Positions 13,001 through 23,602 of a stretch of DNA of 64,000 nucleotides are shown piece after piece. This DNA comes from Uloborus plumipes. Taxonomy: Eukaryota > Arthropoda > Arachnida > Araneae > Uloboridae. The stretch lies in assembly GCA_038373865.1 (NCBI GenBank), contig JAXGGA010001703.1:79066-143065 (forward strand). The letters are read 5' to 3'. Made by a program: the position numbers and the translations under genes. Each line of letters begins with the position of its first letter. Position 1 is the first letter of the stretch. The notes under the pieces were generated by a model. The model had not been told where the DNA came from. It saw only the letters and a program-made list of their open reading frames with translations, and made no database searches.

Positions 13001-16000
13001 ATTAGCTATGTGCTGTTATTCTTGTGAAAACATTGCTTCTAATGTAGCAAATGCACCCACAGCTCGATCATAGCATCCTAAGACTGCAGTTTCGCCCTTA
13101 TTATGGGCTCCTTAGTTAGGAATAGCCAATGATCGAGCCGGAGGCAAAAATCTTCTTATTGTAGCTAACTGAGGCAGAATTGTTTGCTACAGTTCTGCCT
13201 CAGCCCTGGCTTACGGGCGGTAACTCATTGCATTGCTTTTAATGCAGCGTCAAAGCATCAGAGCTATTTAATGTTTGGAGGAACAAACATAGTGAATTGA
13301 TTTACATTTTCTGTCAAGAATGTGTGGCTGGAATTTTAATTTCAGGCTTTTTTCTGTAGTAAGACTGAGTACTGAACAAAAACTCCTTTCATAGTCCTGT
13401 ATGAAACCGTTTTGATTTCAGAATCATAGTTTTTAAAACGGTCATGTTTCAACGTGTATTGTACAGTGCTTAAAGTACTTGCAGAACAATTTCGGTCAAA
13501 TGATTTTACGTTGCAGAACATCACAAAGTATTCTGCTTTGAGACTGACATGGCCTCTCGTCGGCCCTGTCCGTGAATTTTTGTCTATAGGGTAGGACTAC
13601 ACAGGACCCTGAAAAAGTGTTTCTCCAAGGGTCCCGTAATATCTTAACCAGGCCCTGTCTTTAATTATCTTGTCACTTTTTTCTTTTTTTTTTTTTTTTT
13701 GTTTCTCCTCTCCCTTTTTTTTTTTTTTGGTGTTGGCTACTGGGTGTACTGCAATAACCCTGGTGACCCCTGTGAGCACGCCTATGTCGGTTGTGAAATT
13801 AGAGCAATATTCATGTATTATATTGCTATATTGAAGTGCTATATTGTTTTATTTTTTAAGAATGGGAAATTAACGCTATTACTTAAGATTCAAAAAATGT
13901 TTGGGAAGAGCTTTAATTTCAGAATGTTTAGATTATTTTTATTTATTTATTCAGTTTTTAATTTAATGTTATTATTTACTATGTAGTTTTCAATTTTTAT
14001 CTAGATATAGTATACATAGGATTATAAATGTGTTGTTTTTTTTTAAATCAGAACAATAGAATAATTGATTCTGAGATGTAATATATTATCCCAAGTTGGG
14101 GAATAAAAAGTTATCCATAAATTTATTATTTGCATTCAGGTTTAATGGTACCATTGTTTGTACATCAAACTGACAACTTTCCTCTTTTGCTTTCACTTTC
14201 AACCCAGGCAGTTATTTTTATGGATACTTTTGTGTATTTTTGCTACTTTTCCAGCAACTGCTGATCCATTCATCTTATACTCAAATTAATTTTGAATGTA
14301 AGGTTTCCTGATTTATATATTTGCTTATTTATTTTTGGCTTTTTGTGAGGATATTTACTTAATTTAAATATATATTGTTTCCTCAAAGCAAGAGTATGAT
14401 ATTTTACTGCTATTCTCAGCCTTAGATGTTGCTCTGAGGTAGTGACTTTGTTATTATTAAACTAATGAGCTTTATCTACTTGTGTTTAAAAATGTTTACC
14501 TGAATATTTGTTTTGAAATCAGGGAATAATGCTGGTTTATGATGTTACAAATGAAAGATCGTTTGAAAATATTAAGAATTGGATCAGAAATATTGAAGAA
14601 GTAAGTATAATCTAAATTATAATTTTTATAAAAGGTTATGTTATGTAAAATTTACAAATCTGGAATGTGACTTTTTGAACCTTGTCAATTGATTGCAGTA
14701 GGGTATTATTTATTATATTTAACTATTTCATCCATTGAAAATAAGATTTTTTTATCCCTCTTAATTTGGAAATTTACTGTAGTTTTATTTGAACTGTTGG
14801 TTGTTGGGAGAATTTCTCAATAATTGTATCAGTATGGAGTTTTCTCATTATGACTCATGGGATTGGTTATATAAAGCAGTTTTTCTTTTTAAAAAAAAGA
14901 GCCGGTTAGGTTTGAAAACGGACAAGAGTTAACTGAACTGCTGACAAGAAAATTTGATACTTTTAACAATTTAATAACTTTTCAGTCTAACTGTTCACTT
15001 TTCAGTCTTCTCATGTGTTTCTGCCCTGCCAAGAGTAGGAGGTAAAATGATGTGTGTAATTTTTCAAAGCTCATCAATGACAGTCTACTGAATAATTTCC
15101 CATGTTCTAAAAGTGGCAACTGATTTTTAAGTCTTTTTTTTTTCTCATTTTACCTCCAAAAGTCTTAGTTAATTTTCTATATTTCAAGTTGATAGTTTTT
15201 GTAAAACTGCTTTTGTTTCATTAAATTTGCAGTTCTAAAACTTAATAAATGTTTTAAAACCTTATATAAACAGATATTAAACTTTTCTAGAATAAAATAA
15301 AGAAAGACCATTAATATTTGTAATGTTTTTTGGGATTTGTTTTCTCACATACAAAAAAGTATTCAAAAATTTGAATCAACCCTTTTAACTTGATAGATAC
15401 TTGTCAATTAATTTGGTTTGTCCACTTGAATAATCCATGCTCATGCAAAAAAGCCTCAAGTTCAAAAACTTGAAATAATATCATAAAAAATTCATATCTA
15501 CTTAGCATTGTAAAATTCGTTTTTCCTGCTGAGGGTGAAAAAAGATAATACACCCTACAAATACAAATGCGAAGACCAGCAACAGGCTCTGGTCCTAGTC
15601 AACTGGGCTGGTTCTAGTCAAATTGTAGACCCCAATGAAGATCAATGGTCCTCTAAAAGCTAACTACTCCCTTGCTCCTTACCGCCTCTTCCGGTAAACT
15701 GTTCCAAGTTCCCGCTACTCCTGCTGAAATAGTAATTTTTCCGAATTTCCAGGTTAATTCCAGGTTGAGATTTAAACAGCTTATAACAATGATGACTTTT
15801 GTCCTGCTTTTGGTGCAAAAATTTAACCCCGTAACATCTTTCATTTTGATAAACTTAAACAACTAAATCATGTTCCCTCTGATTCTCTTTTGCTCAAGAC
15901 TTTACATATTAACATACTTTACATATTTTAACATACTTTACATACTTTACATATAACAAGACTTTACATATTTTACATCATAGACACGAACTGAAATAAA

Positions 16001-19000
16001 AAAAAAATTGAAGTATAAAAATATTTTTTTGAAATTACATGTTTTGTAGAGTTTTATATAAGCAATGCCAATAAGTGCCTGCTCCGCAGTTTTTTTCTTA
16101 AATATTAGTAATAATATTTAAGAAAAATACTTAATAGTAATAATTAATATTAGTAATAAGTACCAGGGGACCGAGCCCGCTCGGTTAAAAAAAAAAGAGG
16201 TTTGTAAACTCGTGTTTTTTTCTAAAATGCAAAGTACTTATTTAGATAAACTTGAAAAGCATTTTTAAGCCTTTGGTTGCAATTATGCTTTTAAAACAGC
16301 CGTGATTTGTTTTAAAAAACACAACCTTACTTAATCCATGTTCACGGTAAAATCACACCCAATTTCATTTCATTTAGCGCCTAAAGCGCGGGAGGGGTTG
16401 ATGAGAATGGATGCAGAGTCCATGTTCTCCAGTACACATTTGGTTCCAGTTGGTTTTGACTTTCACTTTACTTCACACTCCAAGGTTCCCCCCGTACATA
16501 CCACAACTCGTGGTTTAACCGGGATGGGACCCTGATGAGCGCTCTGTTCATTTTTGAACCAGGCCCAAGGGCCGAGCAAACCCTTGGCCCAGCATCCCCC
16601 TGAGGTATCGTTTCACTTGGAGGATTTTATAACCACGAACATTTTTAACGTCCCCCAGCCACCATTAGTCAAGACGGTGGATCTTTGATCGGCTCGGCTC
16701 CCTCTATATGATCGGCCCGGGACCCTCCGGTTACGAGTCCGACGACTTACCGATCGGACTACCGCCGCCCACACCCAATTCTAACTATTTTGATCGATCT
16801 CTTTTAAATTTCAAAAACAATAGTAATTCTAACGTGTTGCCAAAACTCGTTAGCCGAATACCATAAAAATTTAAATTTACGCTGATGTGATTAAATATGA
16901 AATCCATTGTTATAATAAAACGTGGTTGCTATGAAACAGTAACAATAAGAGTAATCATAAACAAAGTGGCGAAAGAAAGCTCGTCAAACTTTTAATGAAG
17001 GCACAAAAAACGGGGGGTTTTGTGAAAACTCGCGTTCTTACAAAAAAAAACGCCGATGTAGATGAACTCAAAAACCAAAACTTTATTTAAATACCAAATT
17101 TTATCAATATCATTAGAGCCGTTTTTGAGATCCGAAATATATATATACAAGAATTGCTCGTCTAAAGATATTAGATAGATGTCATTTTGTTTCGAAACTT
17201 AATATTTTAAGAACATTGAGTTTCGTATTTATTGATTTTTTACCTGAAATATCTTACTAAACACTCTTGAGGAGGAAAAAAAGTATTTTAAAACTAACTA
17301 TAACAGTTTTATACTCAATTTTGGAATCGCACTTGAAAAGTAAAAAGTAATCTGATTTTTATATAATGTAAGTTACCATAAAATTCAATAGATGTCGGTG
17401 GACAATCACCACTGCTTTTATTCCATGGCTTTTGAATAAATGAAACAGCCTGTATAAGACACTTATCTAGTGAAGCCTTGCTTTAACATTTCAAAAACAA
17501 TAACAATTTAACGTTGCCAAATACCATAAAATTTAAACTTGCGCTGATGTGATTAAATATGAAATCTATTGTTATACTAAACGTGGTTGCTACGAAACAG
17601 TAACAATAAAAGTAATCACAAAGAAAATGGCGAAAAGATAGCTTCTCAAACTTTCAATGAAGGCACAAAAAAACAGGGTTTTTTGTGAAAACTCGCGTTT
17701 TTACAGAAAAAACACCGACGTAGCTGAACGCAGAAACCGAAACTCTATCTAAATACAAAATTTTATCGAAAGCGTTAGAGCCATTTTCGAGATCCGAAAA
17801 ATAAATATATATACAAGAATTGCTTGTTTAAAGATATTAGATATGATGAAAAAAGCAAATTTCACCAAAATGTTTCAAATCTTTTGCAGGCAGTGATACA
17901 TACTTTAAATACCATGCATACTTTTCAGACTTACAGGAAAGGGTTCAAAAATTTTAATGGGCATCCTACCATCTTGCCATGAATGAAGCACTTGACCTTA
18001 TATTTTAGAGAATTAATGTAACAATTAGTTACATCCTATTTTTGTAAATTTCATCTTGTGTATTTATAATGCTAAATTGATTAAAAATTTTGATGTATAT
18101 TATTTTCACTAGCATGCATCCACAGATGTAGAAAAAATGATATTAGGCAACAAATGTGATGTCAATGACAGACGTCAAGTGTCCAAAGAAAGAGGAGAAC
18201 AGGTACTTATGTTTTTAGTACATATTTTATTGATGAAAAGTTGTCATACAATTTGCAGTTATTACATGTTAACTTTTTGGAGAAAAAAAATTGCAGTGTG
18301 TTAAAAAAAAATTAAAAATTTTTACTTAGAAAGAAGTTTTGAATTTTACTAATGTCACCTCAAATGCACATTTCAAAAAATTATAAAAATAATAGGCAAG
18401 AAATAAACATTACATAACATCAACTAATGGACATTTGGACAGGCCTGTCATTTTAAGTTTTTCCAGAGGGGGCAAAGGATGCAAAAACAATGCAATTTCA
18501 TTGGAAAACAACAAAAACCACGCCCTCTTATATACTAAAACATTGATTTCTCAAGTCGAGAGAGGAGAGGGCAATTGACCCCACCCTGATTCCCCTAAAT
18601 AACGGGCCTGCATTTGGATCATAATTCCTAAGTCAAGTGTCTGTTAGCAACTTATCCAAATTTAGTTGTGAAATTATCTATTAAAAATTGACTTTTTAAA
18701 GTTTCACAGAAACAGCCATTTTGATATCCTTGTTAAAATTTATGAATGTTTTATAATTCATACATATTTTTAGGGATTTTAATACTTTTCAGAATTGAAT
18801 TTATCTAAATCTTTAAAGTAAAGTTTCTATATTTTATTTTAAATGTCATTTCAAATGTCAGTCAAAAGTGCCAATATGTCATTCTCTCACTTATTACTAG
18901 TGTTAGTAAAAAATTAGCAAAAATTACTTCCAAGCGAACAAACATTAAGTTCAAATTTTCGTGTTTTTTGTTTTAAAAATTAAGTAATTTAAGTAAAAAC

Positions 19001-22000
19001 AATTTTAAGTTAAAATTTTCATTAAAAATTATTTAATGCTATTATTTTTAAGTTTGTCCATAGTGGATAGTGTCATTCCCTCACAACAGTCAATTTCCTT
19101 CTTAGAATTGCAATGAAATAAATTTCTTTATTGAAAGTTTAGTGTACAGTTAGCAACTCACAAGAATATTGCAGCATATTTGTGTCTTTAAGCTATGAGA
19201 AATTTGTTCTTAATTTGAAAGCCAGATAAGGGAGCCTCTTCTAAAAAAAGGCAAAACAAAAGCTGCGTGGCTTTAGCACTCTTATAACCACTGCTACTTT
19301 CATATACTTTTTTCTTATTGTATTTCTTGCCTAAAGTATTCCAGTCAACATTCTGCTTGTGATTTTGAACTATTGTTTTCAGTTTATCTTTTATGTATAT
19401 CAGTTCCTCTTGGAATAGAGTCATCTAAACTAATTGCTAAAAAATGATTATTGAATGATATAATGTGTGCTCTGTTAGTGAAAAGGAACATTGCAGAAAT
19501 ATGTTGTATGTACATTAAAATGTTAATCCATGTTCACCTTTTGATTTTTTAGTTAGCCATTGAATATGGAATTCGATTTATGGAAACAAGTGCAAAAAAT
19601 AGTATTAATGTTCAAGAAGCTTTTCTGTCTTTGGCCAGAGATATTAAAACCAAGATGGAGAAGAAAATGGTATGTTTTCAATACATATATAGATATATGG
19701 AAGTTAGTAAATATAGCACATGTATAGATATACATATATATATATGTACTAGCCGGGTTTCGGCCGGGTATGGTGTTTTTGTGACACTTGTTCATGAATT
19801 TTTCAACATTAAAGTGCATATCTATACACACAATGGCTACTTCTGTAAACAATGGCAATTTTTTCTGACTGGACAAACTAAAAAACTGTATTACACACCT
19901 TAAATACAAATGCAAGCTACAAATAATGATTAGTTAAATCGGAAATGTTATAAGCTTGGTACAGGGTGCGGCGGAGAAACTTGCAGACTTGAAAAGTCAA
20001 CTAAGGGAAAAGTACATCATGTATCAGTTTACTACTTTTTATAAGATATGGTACCCATTCTTAATTTTTATATTAGTTAGATTTAAAAACTACATCGGGA
20101 AGAATGACTGCCCCTGTTAATAATGCACTCATGTACCGTAGATTTGTTGCACTCTTTCGAGCATATCGACTAATGGGATGTTGGTGATAGCAAGCCGGAG
20201 GTTGTTCTCCAGGCGTTGCAGGGTCCGGGGCTTGTCGTTGTAAACGATCGATTTGAGACACCCCCATGAAAAATAGTCACCGAGTGTCAAATCGAAAGAG
20301 CGGGCCGGCCACCGTACGTCACCTTTCAAGGAGACGTTATCACTCAACTGGTGAACTACAGCAAGTTTGTAGGGATGAAACTGGAGTTTGTTGTGAAGAA
20401 TTCGTCTCAGTGTCCAATCAAAAATCCCCAAAGCAGCAGCGTGTTAACGCGCCGAACGCCTGGGAGAGCGCAAAAACGACTCCCTCACTTTTTCTACGTT
20501 TTCTGGGGTTCTGGAAATCCGTTGACCTCCTGGGCCTCTGTTTGCCACACTCTCACTTTCCCTGAATGTTTTCACCCACAAAACAGTCGATTCCCAGCCA
20601 GGAATGGGAACAACAGGCTGAATTTTGAACCGAGTTCGGAAGGCACGTTGAGTGGCGACCACCGAAAGATTATTTGAAAAGTAAGATTCGGCGGCGAACG
20701 CTCGTTGCTCCTTTGTCCAACGTATGGCAACAACTAAACTATGAGATAACAAAACTTCAGGACCCTCTCTTTAAAATGAGACTCTTCCCACTCCTTTCTG
20801 ACCACTCCTTGCTAATTAGCATCCAATTAAAATCAGCAAGTTTCTCTGTCGCACCCTGTAAAATCAATCGCACTGGAGTCAAGTATTTCCAAACATTACA
20901 CATAAAATAAGTCCCATCATTAGTTTATATCCTTTCGACTACATTGGTGAAAACATCTTATGTACCTAACTTAGAAATTTTTTGACTATAAACATTTTCT
21001 GTTCTCTAACTGTTGCCAAAATCAATTATCTTTTTATTTAGTTTCGTTAGCGATTATTGGCACAGATGAATCTAAAAATCTTAAGAAAGCAATAAATTTC
21101 GTACGAACTCCAGAGAAGCCTTGGTTCACATTTTCATCACGATTACTATTATTATTGTTGTTGTGAGGCAACCAAATTTTTGCAACAATGGACTGAAAAT
21201 TTAATCATTTAATGGGGAAATTACATAAAATTTACTATTTTCCATAATAACTTTTTTAAACTAATCTTTTTAGAAATAAATTATAGCTTATCCTGCTCCC
21301 TGTTACTGCAGCTATCTACGGTGAAAAAATGGTTAAAATCGGTCCATTAGTTTTGAAGTTTACCCCGGTCATACGCATACAAAAGTAATCTTTTATGTAT
21401 ATAGATTATTACATGTAATAATATATATGACATTATTACATATGTTCATAAATGGTGTCTTCCTTGGGTATTTTTTCAAAGGCATCCAACCCTGCTTGTT
21501 CTTTTCGAGAGTTAAAGTGCCTTTGTTTCCCTCTCCTAAGATAAATGTACTTTTCTTTGCAGTTCATGTAGAAAATAAGCTGTTTTTCCTACTTTTCTTG
21601 CATTAGTACACATTGCTCCTTTTCATGACATAAAAGGCGCCTCGAAGATTTTTTATTCACATTACCTCGAAGATTTTTTATCCGGTGCTAGGTCACATGT
21701 TGACACTTTTCAGAGGTAGTGTCATTTAATTGCACTTTAAGTCGGAAAAAAGTTTAATGTCAGTAGCAGTCGTAATTAAAAAGGAATGCTCTGCTTGTGA
21801 AATTATTCCAGAAAGTACCATTTTTTCTTTACCTAGAGCCATTGTTACATTTATAGTTTGATCCTCTCCAGTAATTATGGGAAGGATCCTAAAGAGTGAG
21901 GTGATGACTGTATATTTTTGTGAGGTTGGGAAAATATTTACTGGAGTCTTCTTTGTAAAATAGTGCTTAACTTCCGGTCTCCTTTTGGGTTGATTGCCCT

Positions 22001-22996
22001 TTTGTTAGAGATAATCTACTCCTAAGAGAGACTTAAAGGGAAAGAAACAATGGTTCATTTGTGGTTTCCTATCAAGGGTCCCTGTTAAGTCCCTAGGCCC
22101 TTCTGTGACATAGGGTAAGCAAGCCCTACATACCATTTGTGGTTTCCTATCAAGGGTCCCTGGTAAGTCCCTAGGCCCTTCTGTGACATAAGGTAAGCAA
22201 GCCCTACATGCTCACTATATACTCTGTTCAGGGGAAAAAGACCATAATGAAGCAAATGGGTTATAATTAGGCTTTCCATTTTTGGGGAGTTCTGAGCATT
22301 GTGGCAAATGTAAACCAACATTTGCCACGGTGGTCAGCACTCATTTGTTATTTCCCACACCAAACATATAGATGATGCCGTCACATGTTGTAGTTCTTCA
22401 TTTACAGTCCATCTTTTTCATTAATGCAGTATAGTATACCTTAGGGTCTTGGTAAAAGCAAACCAAAGTTTCTTGTAATTCAGTTCAACATAATAGTGAG
22501 AGACACAACTGCTTTAACTAAGTATGTATCATCATGTATTTCTTGCCAGCTTTTTTTTTTTAAGTAAATTTAATTTGCAAAAGCAAAAACCCTACACTAA
22601 ACAACATCAAAGGGTGCAGACTCAACGAAAATTTTATTGGAAAACGACAAAAAACATGTCTACTTATATGTAAATACATTGATTTCTCTACGACCGGAAG
22701 GGGGGGGGGGAGATTGAACCTGTAAATTAGCAGAGATATAAGGCAAAGGCAAATCATAAAACATACCAATTCTTTTTTAATTTTCATTATCCAGGTTAAT
22801 AAAAAAAGTAACAGTTTGCATTGATGCATTATCATTTAAATTATATGTTTCAAATACTAGTTATAAAAAAGGTACATTTAAAGAAAATACCTTTTTTTTT
22901 TTACAGGAAGCAACTCAACCATCCAAAGCATGCGGGCACCAATTAAAAGCTAATGAGCCCATCAAGAAATCTAGGTGGTTTTGTGGTATTCTATGA
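4057..22996 (+). CDS. Rab8: Rab8 small GTPase, complete, seven coding exons
   Basis: Exons: 4057-4180, 10784-10844, 11389-11449, 14523-14600, 18113-18202, 19553-19669, 22907-22996. All introns are GT-AG, phases join without error, and the product is 206 aa (family about 207). Visible motifs: P-loop GDSGVGKT (15-22), switch I threonine T40 in STIG, WDTAGQE (62-68), NKCD (121-124), ETSAK (149-153), and the C-terminal CaaX box CGIL (203-206), which with a terminal Leu predicts geranylgeranylation. T72 in FRTITT is the position phosphorylated by LRRK2 in vertebrate Rab8. [15 protein letters not shown] at the N terminus and the CaaX end favour Rab8 over Rab10 (which ends CC) or Rab13. By family, it directs exocytic vesicles from the trans-Golgi and recycling endosomes to the plasma membrane and cilium. 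The start codon has good context (aaggaaATGG). Intron 1 is 6.6 kb and transposon-rich. Confidence 0.97.
5341..5640. repeat. Minisatellite-like array in Rab8 intron 1
   Basis: The words gaattttgtgaa and gggtcctttttt recur with spacing of roughly 30-35 bases. The last three units (about 5536-5635) are almost identical and earlier ones are degraded. Flanking phrases about 'caatccaggatatttgacc' and 'agattgacccctgac' mark the ends. Nothing coding. Confidence 0.6.
6665..7095 (-). mobile_element. LINE (CR1/L2-like) 3' end fragment
   Basis: The minus strand encodes the C-terminal region of a non-LTR reverse transcriptase: [20 protein letters not shown], then [18 protein letters not shown], then after a frameshift [14 protein letters not shown] and a 3'UTR. 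This order (QRRATK...L.Y..RL..L.L..L..RR.RGD...FK) is the C-terminal signature of CR1/L2/Jockey-type elements. It is 5'-truncated and dead. A second copy with the same 3' tail lies at 15555-15905. Confidence 0.8.
8331..9727 (-). mobile_element. Tc1-like DNA transposon, near full length, inactivated
   Basis: The ends carry inverted repeats of about 50 bases (left starts CACTGCTCGACATTGAAAAT; right is its complement) bordered by TA at 8329-8330 and 9728-9729. The length, 1397 bases, is typical. The transposase is on the minus strand and broken (see the pseudogene entry). It sits in Rab8 intron 1, antisense to the gene. Confidence 0.93.
8476..9484 (-). pseudogene. Tc1-type transposase with an internal deletion/frameshift
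   Basis: The N-terminal part (ATG at 9484) reads [19 protein letters not shown] and a paired helix-turn-helix region, then the first catalytic Asp in VFSDESRF. Near 8960 the frame changes, apparently by a small deletion after RIRVWRR. The remainder (to the stop at 8476) continues with [16 protein letters not shown], the second Asp in FQQDNARPH and the Glu in [12 protein letters not shown], i.e. a DD34E triad. All catalytic residues are present but split over two frames, so no single active protein is made. Confidence 0.9.
12087..12262. mobile_element. 176-bp MITE with long TIRs, TA target site (pogo/Tigger-like)
   Basis: The left end CAGTGGACGCTCGATATAAT and the right end (…TATAACGAGCGTCGACTG) are near-perfect inverted repeats, with TA at 12085-12086 and 12263-12264. 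The inside repeats 'ggtctttataacg(a/t)gtggtcg' on both arms, so the element can fold into a hairpin. The CAGTG...CGATATAA terminus resembles pogo/Tigger-type ends. Located in Rab8 intron 3. Confidence 0.8.
12529..13575. mobile_element. Unclassified TIR element with ctgcag-rich interior
   Basis: Text around CAAAGCAGAATACT (near 12580-12595) followed by gttctgca-type words reappears inverted near 13495-13545. The outer 'caggcccc/ggccctg' ends also match in inverted order. The interior repeats tttctgcag many times and has a perfect palindromic stretch near 12672-12718. No coding ORF is visible. Ends are approximate and no TSD was fixed. Confidence 0.45.
15555..15905 (-). mobile_element. LINE (CR1/L2-like) 3' end fragment, second copy
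   Basis: Same family and same 3' tail as 6665-7095: the 'ccagcaacaggctctgg…gaccccaatgaagatcaatgg' UTR and the minus-strand peptide [15 protein letters not shown] preceded by [15 protein letters not shown]. It is more damaged and shorter, with a 25-bp-scale duplication near 15740-15770. Followed at 15906-15975 by iterated 'actttacata' simple repeat. In Rab8 intron 4. Confidence 0.75.
16331..16772 (-). mobile_element. tRNA-derived SINE, minus orientation
   Basis: Read on the minus strand, the head holds an A-box-like TAGTCCGATCGGTAAGTCG and, about 30 bases on, a B-box-like GAGGGTCCCGGG. This is followed by a body 'tcctccaagtgaaacgatacct…gctgggcc…gtttgctcg…cccggttaaaccacga'. The same body occurs in plus orientation at 63784-64000, which confirms a dispersed family. 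Not a functional tRNA: the cloverleaf is not complete. Confidence 0.7.
16800..17845. repeat. Pair of ~350-bp direct repeats
   Basis: Two diverged copies, about 16800-17180 and 17485-17845, share 'tttcaaaaacaata', 'gctgatgtgattaaatatga', 'cgtggttgctatgaaacagt', 'gtgaaaactcgcgtt' and end with 'atatacaagaattgctcg' and 'taaagatattaga'. They are probably 3' parts of one interspersed repeat family inserted twice. The 300-bp spacer (17181-17484) shows nothing coding. In Rab8 intron 4. Confidence 0.7.
18470..18620. repeat. Short dispersed repeat, copy 1 of 4
   Basis: Contains 'attggaaaacaacaaaaac', 'cacgccctcttatata', 'acattgatttctcaagtcg' and a G/A-rich tract before 'caattgaccccaccc' and 'aacgggcctgcatt'. 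The same order recurs at 22607-22735, 36290-36405 (inverted or partial) and 55395-55555. No ORF; the class is not recognised. Confidence 0.55.
19962..20858 (-). mobile_element. Internally deleted Tc1/mariner-superfamily element, nested insertion
   Basis: The left end CAGGGTGCGGCGGAGAAACT and the inverted right end (AGTTTCTCTGTCGCACCCTG) are bordered by TA (19960-19961, 20859-20860). The length is 897 bases, and a transposase remnant lies on the minus strand. It lies within the repeat at 19749-21412, so it inserted later. Confidence 0.85.
20129..20752 (-). pseudogene. Mariner-like transposase remnant (N-terminal HTH plus C-terminal end)
   Basis: The minus strand gives [20 protein letters not shown], an N-terminal helix-turn-helix of the type catalogued as DUF4817 (from memory), then PRRSAR. 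In another frame it gives [20 protein letters not shown], then directly [20 protein letters not shown]. The central DDE core between these is deleted, and the third catalytic motif is altered (SFDLTLGD for the usual SPDL.P.D). Dead. Confidence 0.8.
22056..22212. repeat. Tandem duplication of a 78-bp unit
   Basis: Two adjacent copies of 'catttgtggtttcctatcaa … gggtccctg(t/g)taagtcc … ggcccttctgtgacata(g/a)ggt … aagcaagccctacat' start at about 22056 and 22134 and differ at only a few positions. The open frame on the minus strand across it is an accident of the repeat. In Rab8 intron 6. Confidence 0.85.
22607..22735. repeat. Short dispersed repeat, copy 2 of 4
   Basis: 'attggaaaacgacaaaaaac', 'gtctacttatatgtaaatac', 'attgatttctctacgac' and a run of G before 'agattgaacctg' match the order in 18470-18620. 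It lies 170 bases before Rab8 exon 7. Confidence 0.5.
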
Positions 22997-23596
22997 CAAA
23001 TTAGAAAACTATGTGTATTTCCAATTATATTCGGCAAAATTGCAGTTGTACATAAGACAGAATGAATGTTGAGATATGTTACTTGGCATTGGAAACTTGT
23101 ACACAATAATTGATATATTTTTGTAATTTGTACATATTGATCGGCTTATTTATCACATTGGTCACTTTAAAGCATTTTATTTTGTGCTATTTGAATGCTT
23201 TTTGTACTTAAAACTTTCTTGTAATTGTGTAATGTACGCAAAAGAAAAAAAACCTGAGTATTTGAAAATGGGTCATACTCATTTAAGTAACATGTCAATG
23301 TTTGTATAGAATCTTAGTGTTACAAATTTTTAAAAATGTTACTCAATCTTTTAAGTTGTATGAAAGTACTCATTTTCGTGAGATAATTGTGTTCTTAAAA
23401 GATTTATAGTTGTTGTCAATTGAATTCAATTTCTATTTATTAAGTTGATGTTAAAACCCTACTGTTAAAAATTTGATTTGTATTGCCTTTAAAAAAGAAA
23501 TACAATTTTCTCATTTCTTTGCCTTGGTATGCTTTTTTTTCTGAAACACATTTTGATATTTAAACACAATTTAGAACCATTCAAAGGGAATCATAA

Positions 23597-23602
23597 AATA
23601 AA
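23597..23602 (+). terminator. Rab8: Candidate Rab8 poly(A) signal AATAAA
   Basis: AATAAA lies about 600 bases after the Rab8 stop codon in AT-rich sequence. Transcript ends could also lie elsewhere. Confidence 0.4.

Larger units (their letters stand above)
19749..21412. mobile_element. Interspersed repeat (RTE/SINE-like ends), split by a mariner-like insertion
   Basis: It starts with 'actagccgggtttcggccgg', the CCGGG-type head seen in a widespread arthropod repeat class. It ends with 'aaaatcggtccattagtttt' and 'tacgcatacaaaag…tatatag', the typical tail. The element at 62266-63750 has the matching head and tail. The sequence is interrupted at 19962-20858 by another transposon with its own TIRs. 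No intact ORF remains. In Rab8 intron 6, starting just 80 bases after exon 6. Confidence 0.55.

Noticed and set aside
19670..19903. Reading frame continuing past Rab8 exon 6
   Set aside because: Intron read-through after the GTATGT donor; the true last exon lies at 22907.
22085..22321. 78-codon minus-strand ORF with a repeated peptide
   Set aside because: Produced by the 78-bp tandem duplication; the unit is a multiple of three, which keeps the frame open.
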